64,000 nucleotides of DNA from Xylocopa sonorina (taxonomy: Eukaryota > Arthropoda > Insecta > Hymenoptera > Apidae). Under the pieces are notes generated by a model. That model ran no database searches. It had not been told where the DNA came from and was given only the letters and a program-made list of their open reading frames with translations. Numbering within the stretch: the first letter of the stretch is position 1; each line of letters starts with the position of its first letter. Below, piece after piece: positions 1-9,984 of the stretch. The DNA lies in NCBI RefSeq assembly GCF_050948175.1, contig NC_135199.1, positions 558,001 to 622,000 of the forward strand. The letters are read 5' to 3'. Made by a program: the position numbers and the translations under genes.

Positions 1-3000
1 ACGTAGACATCTGCAAACGCTTTTTCAAAGCAAGGAAGGGTCGCATTTACATTCTTTTGAAGTGAATACGAGGTATTCATAACACTGCACAATGAATATT
101 ATATCTTATCATGAAACATAGAAATGAGATGCGATATCGCGATTTGCGAAGCATTAGAACTCTAATGCCACGATACGTAGACATCTGCACATGCTATTTC
201 CTAGCAAGGAAGTGCCGCATTTACATCCATTTGAAGTACAGACGAGATATACATAACACTGCACAATGAATATTATATCTTATCATGAAACATAGAAATG
301 AGATGCGATATGGCGATTTATGAAGCATTAGATGTCCATTTCTTCGATACGTAGACATCTGCAAACGCTATTTCCTGGCAAGGAAGCGTCGCGTTTACAT
401 TCTTTTGAAGTGAATACGAGGTATACATGACACTTCGCAATGAATACTATATATTATCATGAAACATAGATAAGAGATGCGATATCGCGATTTAAGAAGC
501 ATTAAAACACTATTGCTTCGATACGTAGACATTTGCAAACGCTATTTCCTAGCAAGGAAGTGTCGCATTTACATTCATTTGAAGTGTATGCGAGGTATAC
601 ATGACACTTCACAATGAGTATTATATATTATCATGAAACATAGAAATGTGATGCGATATGACGATTTAAGAAGCGTTAGAAAACTATTGCCTCGATACGT
701 AGACATCTGCAAACGCTATTTCCAAGCAAGGAAGTGTCGCATTTACTTTCTTTTGAAGTGAATACGAGGTATTCATAACACTACAAAATGAATATTATAT
801 CTTATCATGAAACATAGAAGTGAGATGCGATATCGCGATTTAAGAAGCTTTAGAACCATATTGCTTCGATACGTAGATATCTGCAAACTCTATTTCCTAG
901 CAAGGAATTGTCGCAGTTACATTCCTTTGAGGTGAATACGAGGTATACGTAACACTGCACAATGAATATTATATCTTATCATGAAACACAGAAATGATAT
1001 GCGATATGGCGATTTAAGAAGCATTAGAAGTCTATTGGTTCGATACGAAGACATCTGCAAACGCTACTTCCTATCAAGGAAGTGTCGCATTTACGTTCTT
1101 TTGAAACAAATACGAGGTATACATAACACTGCACTCTGAATATTATATCTTATCATGAAACATAGAAATGAGATGCGATATCGCGTTTTGAGAAGCATTA
1201 GAACTCTAATGCCACGATACGTAGACATCTGCACATGCTATTTCCTAGCAAGGAAGTGTCGCATTTACATCCATTTGAAGTACAGGCGAGATACACATAA
1301 CACTGCACAATGAATATTATATCTTATCATGAAACATAGAAATGAGAAGCGATATCGCGTATTGAGAAGCATTAGAACTCTAATGCCACGAAACGTAGAC
1401 ATCTGCAAACGCTATTTACTAGCAGGGAAGTGTCGCAATTCCATTCATTTGAAGTATAGACGAGATATACATAACACTGCACAACGGATATTATGTCTTA
1501 TCATGAAACATAGAAATGAGATGCGGTATGACGATTTAAGAAGCATTAGAACTCTATTGCTTCGATACGTAGACATCTGCAAACGCTATTTCAAAGCAAG
1601 GAAGTGTCGCATTTACATTCTCTTGAAGTGAATACGGGGTATTCATAACACTGCACAATGAATATTATATCTTATCATGAAACATAGAAATGAGATGCGA
1701 TATCGCGATTTAAGAAGCTTTAGAACTCAATTGCTTCGATACTAGATATCTGCAAACACTGCTTCCTAGCAAGGAACTGTCGCATTCACATTCATTTGAA
1801 GTGTATGCGAGGTATACATGACACTTCGCAATGAATATTATATATTACCATGAAACATAGATATGAGATGCGATATCGCTATTTAAGAAGCATTAGAACA
1901 CTATTGCTTCGATACGTAGACATCTGCAAACGCTACTTCCTAGCACGGAAGTGTAGCATTTTCACTCTTTTGAAAGGAATACGAGGTATACACGACACAT
2001 CGCAGCGAATATTATATCTTATCATGAAACATAGAAATAGGATGCAACATCTCGCTTTAAGATGCAATAGAAACATATTGCTTCGATACGTAGGCGTCTG
2101 GAAACGCTTTTTCCTACAAGATAGTGTCGCATTTACATTCTTTTCAAGTGAATATGAGGTATACATGACGCTTCGCAATGAATATTATATCTTATCATGA
2201 AACATAGAAATGAGATGCGGTATCGCGATTTAAGAAGTATTAATAATCTATTACCCCGATACGTAGACATTTGCAAACGCTATTTCCTAGCAAGGAAGTG
2301 TCACATTTACATTCAATTGATGTGAACACGAGGTATACATAACAGTCCACAATGAATATGATATCTTATCATGATACATAGAAGTGAGATGCGATATCGC
2401 GTTTTAAGAAGTATTAGAAATCTATTGCTTGTATACGTAGTTATCCCGCAAGCGGTATATCCTAGCAAGGAAGTGTCGCATTTACATTCTCTTGAAGTAA
2501 ATACGAGGTATACATGACACTTCGCAATGGATACTATATCTTATCATGTAACATATAAATGAGATGCGATATCGCGATATAAAGAGCATAAGAACCCTAT
2601 TGTTACGATACGTAGACATCTGCAAACTCTACTTCCTAGCAAAGAAGTGTCGCATGTACTTTCTTTTGAAGTGAATAACGGGGCATAAGTGACACTTCGC
2701 AACGAATATTGTGTCCTATCACAAACATAGAAATGATATGCGATATCGCGTTTTAAGAAGCATTAGAACCTTATTGCTTGGATACGTAGACATCTGCAAG
2801 TGATATTTCTTAGCAAGGAAGTGTCGCCTTTATATTCTTTTGAAGTGAATACGAGGAATACATGACGCTTCGCAATGAATATTATATCTTATCATGAAAC
2901 ATAGAAGTATGATGCAACATCTCGCTTTAAGATGCAATAGAAACCTGTAGTTTCGATACGTAGACATCTGGAAACGCTACTTCCCATCAATGAAGTGACG

Positions 3001-4963
3001 CATTTACATTCTTTTGAAGTGAATACGAGGTATACATAACAGTCCACAATGAATATGATATCTTATCATGAAACATAGAAACGAGATGCGGTATCGCGTT
3101 TTAAGAAGTTTTTGAACTCTATTGCTTGGATACGTAGTTATCCCGCAAGCGCTATGTCCTAGCAGGGAAGTGTCGCATTTACATTCTTTTGTAAATACGA
3201 GGTATACATGAAACTTCGCAATGGATATTATATCATATCATGAAACATAGAAATGAGATGCGATATCGCGATTTAAGAAGCATTAATAATCTATTACCCC
3301 GATACGTAGATATCTGCAAACGCTATTTCCTAGCAAGGAAGTGTCGCATTTATATTCTTTATAGGTGAATACGAGGTATACATAACACTGCACAATGAAT
3401 ATTATATCTTATCGTGAAACATAGAAATGAGATGCAATATGGCGATTTAAGAAGCATTAGATCCCTATTGCTTCGATACGTAGACATCTGCAAACGCTAT
3501 TTCCTAGCAAGGAAGTGTCGCATTTACATTCTTTTGAAAGGAATATGAGGTATACATGACACTTCGCAATGGATATTATATCTTATCATGAAACGTAGAT
3601 ATGAAATGCGATATGACGAATTAAGAAGCATTACAAAACTATTGCTTCGATACGTAGACATCTGAAAGCGCTATTTCCTAGCAAGGAAGTGTCGCTTTTA
3701 CAATCATTTGAAGTGTATGCGAGGTATACATGAGACATTTCGCAATGAATATTATATCTTATCATGAAACATAGAAATGAGTTGCGATATCGCGTTTGAA
3801 GAAGCATTAGATCTTTGTTGCTACGATACGTAGATATCTGCAATCGCTATTTCCTAGCAGGGTATTGTCACATTTACATTCTTTTGAAGTGAATACGAGG
3901 TATACATAACACTGCACAATGAATGCTATATCTTATCATGAAACATAGAAATGAGATGCGATATCGCGATTTAAGAAGCTTTAGGACACTATTGCTTCGA
4001 TACGTAGATATCTGCAAACGCTATTTCCTAGCATGGAACTGTCGCATTCACATTCATTTGAAGTGTATGCGAGGTATACATAACACTTCGCAATGAATGT
4101 TATATATTATCATGAAACATAGAAATGAGAAGCGATATCGCGATTTATGAAGCATTAGATGTCTGTTGCTTCGATACGTAGACATCTGCAAACGCTATTT
4201 CCTAGCAAGAAATTGTAGCATTTACATTCTTTTGAAGTGAATAAGGGGTATACATAACACTGCACAATGAATATTATATCATATCATGAAACGTAGAAAT
4301 GTGATGCGATATCGCGATTTAAGAAGCATTAGAACACTATTGCTGCGATACGTGGACATCTGCAAACGCTACTTCCTAGCAGGAAAGTGCCGCATTTACA
4401 TTCTTTTGAAAGGAATACGAGGTATACATGACACTTCGCAATGAATATTATATCTTATCATGAAACGTAGATATGAGATGCGATATCGCGAACTAGCAAG
4501 GATTAGAAATCTATTGCTTCGATACGTAGACATCTGCAAACGCTATTTCCTAGCAAGGAAGTATACATTCGTTTGAAGTGAATACGAGGTATACGTAACA
4601 CTCCACAATGAATATTATATGTTATCATGAAACATAGAAATGATATGCGATATCGCAATTTAAGAAGCTTTAGAACTCTATTGCTTCGAAACGTAGATAT
4701 CTGCAAACACTATTTCCTAGCATGGAACTGTCGCATTCACATTCATTTGAAGTGTATGCGAGGTATACATAACACTTCGCAATGAATGTTATATATTATC
4801 ATGAAACATAGATATGAGATGCGATACCGCGAATTAGCAAGCTTTAGAAATCTATTGCTTCGATACGTAGACATCTGCAAACGCTCTTTCCTAGCAAGGA
4901 AGTGTCCCATTTACATTCATTTGAAGTATAGATGAGATAAACATAACACTACATAATGAATAT
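1..4963 (+). repeat. 174-bp satellite array 1, forward orientation
   Basis: About 28 head-to-tail monomers are visible. The anchor word acgtagacatct recurs at 1, 175, 349, 523 and 697, giving a 174-bp period. Monomers differ by point changes and rare 1-3 nt indels. Each carries several short dyads: GCGATATCGC, TACGTA, TCATGA, GTATAC and TTCCT-N4-AGGAA (the last read on the opposite strand). Since 174 is divisible by 3, some frames stay open across a monomer or two, giving ORFs of 60-116 codons; these are repeat by-products. The array ends exactly at the edge of solo LTR A, beyond which the satellite runs in the opposite direction. Confidence 0.97.
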
Positions 4964-6552
4964 TGTCACGTCCCGAGGTGCGGTTGCGCTCGCAACGGTG
5001 GCACAAAGTCGTAACCGTTCCCGAAAATAACGCGAATTGCGTCCGGACCGGGTTCGTTGGCTTTTCGGACTCGATAAAACGGTAACTAACACTAAACTTA
5101 CCTTGCGAAGGCTTGATTCCGCTGTCTGATTTCTCTTTCCAGGTACCTGGAACGCCTTGGATCCGCAACCGGGATGGCGGCGGCGTACGGCTGGAACGGA
5201 GGTACGTCTACGGGAATAAGCGTCCAGGCGGGTTGACTCCGGCTGGCAGGTATCGGCGTTTGGCCCTGACGATTGGCGACTCGTACGGGTCGTGCGGCGA
5301 AGGAAACCTCCTTCACAGGAACCAGGACTCGAACGTAGGAAATTGAATATTCTGGTGCATCACCCACGTATTCCCGAGCGAGACGACGAATGAACTCTCT
5401 CCTCCCCGCGCGTCGTGTACGCTTTGTCGGAGGTGCAAGGGCTCATCGAGAATACTTGAACTTCGGTTGAATACGGCACGGCTAAGCGTTGGTTCGCTCT
5501 AGCTTACCGGGATCGACCTGGGCGCAAGATATTCTGTACACGGTAGAAGTGAGGATGGAGCAACTAAGCGCTGGTTCGCTCTAGTCGTCGAGCCTCAAGA
5601 CTATCGTAGATGAGATATAGAATTAGAATAATCGCGAGCGTACCCGTGGATTAGAATTAAGGAATTGTATTTGAACTCGAATAAAGATACTTTGAATCTG
5701 GTAAAAATAAACTATATTCTATGATTTCACTATACTAGATACACTTGACTAAATTCTAAGTTACTGACTAGCGATTACTATGAGAATTAGAAATAGTACA
5801 ATGTATCGAATGGACTCCGCTATGGGAGTATGGATAGAGACGAATGCATTAGAGCTAATTGCTCGTTGCGAATGAGCCTATTGCTCGGATCGGAAGTGCA
5901 TCGTTCGGATGCTGGATTAGAACTCCTCGGTTCGGAGATGAGATGCGAACTCTCCAGTTCGGAGATGAGATTGGAACTGACACTCGGATCTCGCGTCCGC
6001 GACCTCCTCGGGTCGCGCGGCGCGCGAGTCGCTGGGCCCTCGCGGTGGGGCGGACGGTCGGAGTAGGGCGGCCGCTCGGCCCCCGTGGTGGGGCGGCCGT
6101 TCGGAGTGGGGCGCGGCCCGCGTTAAGCGTGAGCCGCGAGCGTCGAGTGTGCGCGCGAGTGCACGGAACATAGCCGTGCATGAATAAAATATATACATAT
6201 ATTTACTTAAATCTAGGTGTGTGTTGGTGTGTATGTACATATATGAGTAGTGTGCTTATTCTAATCCCACATGTATGAGAAGTACGTATAGGGCTTCGTG
6301 ATCGCTGGGGATTCGACCCAGTATGTGTCGGAGAGCTCCTCGCCCTCGTAATACGGGGTGAAGTCCTCCCCCTCGTGTGTGGAGATCGCGCGTGGGCGCG
6401 GCATGCTGCATCCTTCTTCCCTCTCGTACCTTTGTCTCCTTCTGTAGGGACGGCGAGTCGGCGGGTGGCCCGTGTGCAGGGGCTCCGGATACGGATGCTG
6501 GGGATGATGAGGTGGACGCCGGAGGGTGGCAGGCGGTACGCCTGACGTTACA
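4964..6552 (-). mobile_element. Solo LTR A, Ty3/Gypsy element-1 family (long-LTR variant)
   Basis: Read on the minus strand it starts TGTAACGTCAGGCG and ends GACGTGACA, the termini of the element-1 LTR, and it aligns to that LTR throughout. At 1589 bp it is 108 bp longer than the element-1 5' LTR. About 81 bp of the excess lies in the small LTR ORF (near 5205-5290), and about 27 bp is a short repeat of the gttcggagatgaga motif near 5950-5975. No internal sequence, PBS or PPT adjoins it. There is no target duplication: the left flank is forward satellite and the right flank is reverse satellite. Solo LTRs normally arise by LTR-LTR recombination; here the flanks show that the host DNA was rearranged too. 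Confidence 0.93.
5098..5367 (-). CDS. LTR-encoded small ORF, long variant (solo LTR A)
   Basis: This is an 89-codon stretch homologous to the small frame in the element-1 and element-2 LTRs. It keeps about 27 codons, including a QPAW-(T)-L(I)PV segment that element 2 also has and that element 1 and solo LTR B lack. The difference is a multiple of three. The frame ends at the TAA that overlaps the conserved splice donor (GTAAGT on the minus strand). The displayed first codon is GTG, so the true start is unknown. In a solo LTR it is probably inert. Function unknown. Confidence 0.35.
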   Translation of the reverse strand: MGDAPEYSISYVRVLVPVKEVSFAARPVRVANRQGQTPIPASRSQPAWTLIPVDVPPFQPYAAAIPVADPRRSRYLEREIRQRNQAFAR

Positions 6553-8421
6553 CATGACAATATATAATATTCATTGCGAAGTGTTATATTTACCTCGCTT
6601 ACACTTCAAATGAATGTGAATGCGACAGTTCCTTGCTAGGAAATAGTGTTTGCAGATATCTACGTATCGAAGCAACAGTTTTCTAATGATTCTTAAATCG
6701 TCATATCGCATCTCATATCTACGTTTCTTGATAAGATATAATGTTCATTGCGAAGTGTCATGTATACCTCGTATTCCTTTCAAAAGAATGTAAGTGCGAC
6801 ACTTCCTTGCCAGGAAGTAGCGTTTGCAGATGTCTACGTACCGAAGCAATAGTGTTCTAATGCTTCTTGAATCGCGATATCGCATCTCATTTCTATGTTT
6901 CATGATAAGATATAATATTCATTGTGCAGTGTTATGTATATCTCGTCTATACTTCAAATGGATGTAAATGCGACACTTCCTTGCTAGGAAATAGCGTTTG
7001 CAGATGTCTACGTATCGAAGCAATAGAGTTCTAATGCTTCTTAAATAGCCATATCGCATCTCATTTCTATGTTTCATGATAAGATATAATATTCACAGTG
7101 CAGTGTTATGTATACCTCGTATTCACTTCAAAAGAATGTAAACGCAACACTTCCATGATAGGAAATAGCGTTTGCAGACGTCTCCGTATCGAAGCAATAG
7201 AGTTCTATTGCTTCTTAAATCGCGATATCGCACCTCGTTTCTATGTTTCATGATAAGATATAATATTCATTGTGTAGTGTTATGTTTATCTCATCTATAC
7301 TTCAAATGAATGTAAATGCGACACTTCCTTGCAAGGAAATAGCGTTTGCAGATGTCTACGTATCGAAACAATAGATTTCTAAAGGTTGCTAATTCGCGAT
7401 ATCGCATCTCATATCTATGTTTCATGATAATATATAATATTCATTGCGAAGTTTCATGTATACCTCGCATGTAATTCAAACGAATGTGAATGCGTCAGTT
7501 CCTTGCTGGGAAATAGTGTTTGCAGATGCCTACGTATCGTAGCAATAGAGTTCTAATGCTTCTTAAATCGTCATATCGCATCTCATTTCTATGTTTCATG
7601 ACAAGATATAATATTCATTGTGGACTGTTATGTATACCTCGTATTCGTTTCAAAAGAATGTAAATGCGACACTTCCTTCCTAGGAAGTGGCGTTTGCAGA
7701 TGTCTGCGTATCGAAGCAATAGACATCTAATGCTTCATAAATCGCGATATCGCATCTCATTTCTATGTTTCATGATAAGATATAATACTCATTGCGAAGT
7801 GTCATGTATACCTCGTATTCACTTCAAAGGAATGTAAATGCGACAATTCCTTACTAGGAAATAGTGTTGCAGATGTTTCCGTATCGAAGCAATAGAGTTC
7901 CAATGCTTTTTAAATTGCGATTTCGCATCTCATTCCTATGTTTCATGATAAGACATAATATTCATTGCGAAGTGTCATGTATATCTCGTATTCACATCAA
8001 AAGAATGTAAATGCGACACTTCCTTGCTAGGAAATAGGGTTTGCAGATGTCTACGTATCGAAGCAATAGAGTGATAATGCTTCTTATAACGCGATATCGC
8101 ATATCATTTCTATGTTTCATGATATTATATAATATTCATTGCGAAGTGTTATGTATACCTCGCATCCACTTGAAAAGAATGTAAATGCGACACTTCCTTG
8201 CTAGGAAGTAGCGTTTGCAGATGTCTACGTACCGAAGCAATAGAGTTCTAATGCTTCTCAAAAAGCGATATCGCATCTCATTCCTATGTTTCATGATACG
8301 ACATAATATTCAATGTGCAGTGTTATGTACTCCTCGTATTCACTTCAAAAGAAAGTAAATGCGACAATACCTTGCTAGGAAGTAGCGTTTGCAGATGTCT
8401 CCGTATCGAAGAAATAGAGTT
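6553..8421 (-). repeat. 174-bp satellite array 2, reverse orientation
   Basis: About 11 monomers of the same family as array 1, on the opposite strand (anchor agatgtctacgtatcgaag). The array begins directly at solo LTR A with CATGACAATATATAATATTC and ends at the 4-bp target site AGTT of Gypsy element 1. It continues in phase beyond that element at 17283, so arrays 2 and 3 were one array before element 1 inserted. Confidence 0.96.
8418..8421. repeat. Target-site duplication AGTT, left copy (element 1)
   Basis: AGTT precedes the TGTAACG terminus of the 5' LTR, and an identical AGTT follows the 3' LTR at 17283-17286. A 4-bp duplication is usual for many Ty3/Gypsy elements. Removing the element and one copy restores an in-phase monomer. 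AGTT is the central 4 nt of the monomer's GAAGCAATAG-AGTT-CTAATGCTTC dyad. Confidence 0.85.
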
Positions 8422-8795
8422 TGTAACGTCAGGCGTACCGCCTGCCACCCTCCGGCGTCCACCTCATCATCCCCAGCATCCGTATCCGGAGCCCCTGCAC
8501 ACGGGCCACCCGCCGACTCGCCGTCCCTACAGAAGGAGACAAAGGTACGAGAGGGAAGAGGGATGCAGCATGCCGCGCCCACGCGCGATCTCCACACACG
8601 AGGGGGAGGACTTCACCCCGTATTACGAGGGCGAGGAGCTCTCCGACACATACTGGGTCGAATCCCCAGCGATCACGAAGCCCTATACGTACTTCTCGTA
8701 CATGTGGGATTAGAATAAGCACACTACTCATATATGTACATACACACCAACACACACCTAGATTTAAGTAAATATATGTATATATTTTATTCATG

Positions 8796-8816
8796 CACGG
8801 TTATGTTCCGTGCACT
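8796..8816 (+). promoter_or_regulatory. LTR hairpin TGCACGG-N7-CCGTGCA
   Basis: A perfect 7-bp inverted repeat with a 7-nt loop lies just after the TATA-like stretch. The same hairpin is present in the 3' LTR and in solo LTRs A and B, with one base changed in the loop in the solos. No counterpart was found at the same place in the element-2 LTR. If transcription starts at the upstream TATA-like sequence, the hairpin would lie near the RNA 5' end; that start is not established. Confidence 0.5.
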
Positions 8817-9362
8817 CGCGCGCACACTCGACGCTCGCGGCTCACGCTTAACGCGGGCCGCGCCCCACTCCGAACGGCCGCCCCACCACGGGGGCCGAGC
8901 GGCCGCCCTACTCCGACCGTCCGCCCCACCGCGAGGGCCCAGCGACTCGCGCGCCGCGCGACCCGAGGAGGTCGCGGACGCGAGATCAGAGAGGCAGTTC
9001 GCATCTCATCTCCGAACCGAGGAGTTCTAATCCAGCATCCGAACGATGCACTTCCGATCCGAGCAATAGGCTCATTCGCAACGAGCAATTAGCTCTAATG
9101 CATTCGTCTCTATCCATACTCCCATAGCGGAGTCCATTCGATACTTTATACTATTTCTAATTCTCATTGTAATCGCTAGTCAGTAACTTAGAACTTAGTC
9201 AAGTGTATTTAGTATAGTGAAATCATAGAATATAGTTTATTTTTACCAGATTCAAAGTATCTTTATTCGAGTTCAAATACAATTCCTTAATTCTACTCCA
9301 TGGGTACGCTCGCGATTATTCTATTTCTATATCTCATCTGCGATAGTCTTGAGGCTCGACGA

Positions 9363-9465
9363 CTAGAGCGAACCAGCGCTTAGTTGCTCCATCCTCACTT
9401 CTACCGTGTACAGAATATCTTGCGCCCAGGTCGATCCCGGTAAGCTAGAGCGAACCAACGCTTAG
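9363..9465 (+). promoter_or_regulatory. Duplicated 21-bp motif in the element-1 LTR
   Basis: CTAGAGCGAACCAGCGCTTAG (9363-9383) recurs as CTAGAGCGAACCAACGCTTAG (9445-9465), an 82-bp spacing. The element-2 LTR carries a related pair at 55355-55375 and 55443-55463, 88 bp apart. A repeated motif kept in two diverged LTR families suggests a protein-binding or RNA signal in R/U5; its nature is unknown. Confidence 0.5.
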
Positions 9466-9504
9466 CCGTGCCGTATTCAACCGAAGTTCAAGTATTCTCG
9501 ATGA

Positions 9505-9768
9505 GCCCTTGCACCTCCGACAAAGCGTACACGACGCGCGGGGAGGAGAGAGTTCATTCGTCGTCTCGCTCGGGAATACGTGGGTGATGCACCGGAATAT
9601 TCAATTTCCTGCGTTCGAGTCCTGGTTCCTGTGAAGGAGGTTTCCTTCGCCGCACGACCCGTACCTCCGTTCCAGCCGTACGCCGCCGCCATCCCGGTTG
9701 CGGATCCAAGGCGTTCCAGGTACCTGGAAAGAGAAATCAGACAGCGGAATCAAGCCTTCGCAAGGTAA
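9505..9768 (+). CDS. LTR-encoded small basic ORF (5' LTR, element 1)
   Basis: The frame is open from just after a TGA at 9502 to a TAA at 9766, 87 codons. The peptide is Arg-rich (REFIRRLAREYVG, later PYAAAIPVADPRRSRYLERE). The element-2 LTR has a recognisable homologue (NFLRSLVREYVG, PYAGTIPEGDPRRQRYLE). Where residues agree, codons often differ silently, for example CTC/TTA Leu, CGG/CGC Arg, GTG/GTT Val and AGG/CGT Arg, which points to protein-level constraint. No ATG starts the frame here; the 3' LTR lacks one nucleotide near 16889 and reads further upstream. The stop overlaps a perfect splice donor. No known domain is recognised. Confidence 0.45.
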   Translation, partial: ALAPPTKRTRRAGRREFIRRLAREYVGDAPEYSISCVRVLVPVKEVSFAARPVPPFQPYAAAIPVADPRRSRYLEREIRQRNQAFAR

Positions 9769-9770
9769 GT
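9762..9770 (+). promoter_or_regulatory. Candidate splice donor AAG|GTAAGT in the 5' LTR
   Basis: AAG|GTAAGT is a consensus 5' splice site, cut after 9764. It sits at the end of the small LTR ORF and 151 nt before the PBS. The element-2 LTR has AAG|GTAAGT at the equivalent place (55843-55851). Its position in R/U5 is where retroviruses and some insect errantiviruses place the donor for subgenomic RNAs. No acceptor is assigned. Confidence 0.5.
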
Positions 9771-9915
9771 TTAGTGTTAGTTACCGTTTTATCGAGTCCG
9801 AAAAGCCAACGAACCCGGTCCGGACGCAATTCGCGTTATTTTCGGGAACGGTTACGACTTTGTGCCACCGTTGCGAGCGCAACCGCACCTCGGGACGTGA
9901 CACGAAAGTTATTTT

Positions 9916-9933
9916 TGGTGACAGCGGTGGGAT
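9916..9933 (+). other. Primer-binding site, tRNA-Leu type (element 1)
   Basis: TGGTGACAGCGGTGGGAT lies 13 nt after the LTR end. Its complement, ATCCCACCGCTGTCACCA, has the form of a eukaryotic tRNA-Leu 3' end with CCA added. Element 2 has the identical 18 nt at 56013-56030. This is where minus-strand DNA synthesis would be primed. Confidence 0.85.
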
Positions 9934-9984
9934 AGCCACGCGTTTCCTCCGGAAATTCCGCCGAAAGGAACCGCGAAACTAGAT

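Larger units (their letters stand above)
8422..9902 (+). repeat. 5' LTR of element 1
   Basis: The LTR is 1481 bp, TGTAACGTC...GACGTGACA; the ends form an imperfect 9-bp inverted repeat. The U3 side repeats the Pol C-terminal tail (to the TAG at 8711-8713). A TATA-like stretch (AATATATGTATATATTTTAT, 8771-8790) is followed by a hairpin and a very GC-rich block (about 8860-8985). Two copies of a CTAGAGCGAACC-type motif (9363, 9445), a small conserved ORF and the splice donor GTAAGT (9765) follow. No clear AATAAA was seen on the plus strand, so the polyadenylation point is not assigned. Confidence 0.95.

Noticed and set aside
1850..2200. Satellite ORFs of 60-116 codons on both strands (MKHRNEMRY-type and MQMSTYRSN-type peptides)
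   Set aside because: They repeat with the 174-bp monomer, whose length is divisible by 3, and are broken at random in most monomers. They are read-through of repeats, not genes.
1..4963. CENP-B box in the satellite
   Set aside because: The closest word, around CTTCGATACGTAGACAT, fails the fixed A and CGGG positions of the canonical box.
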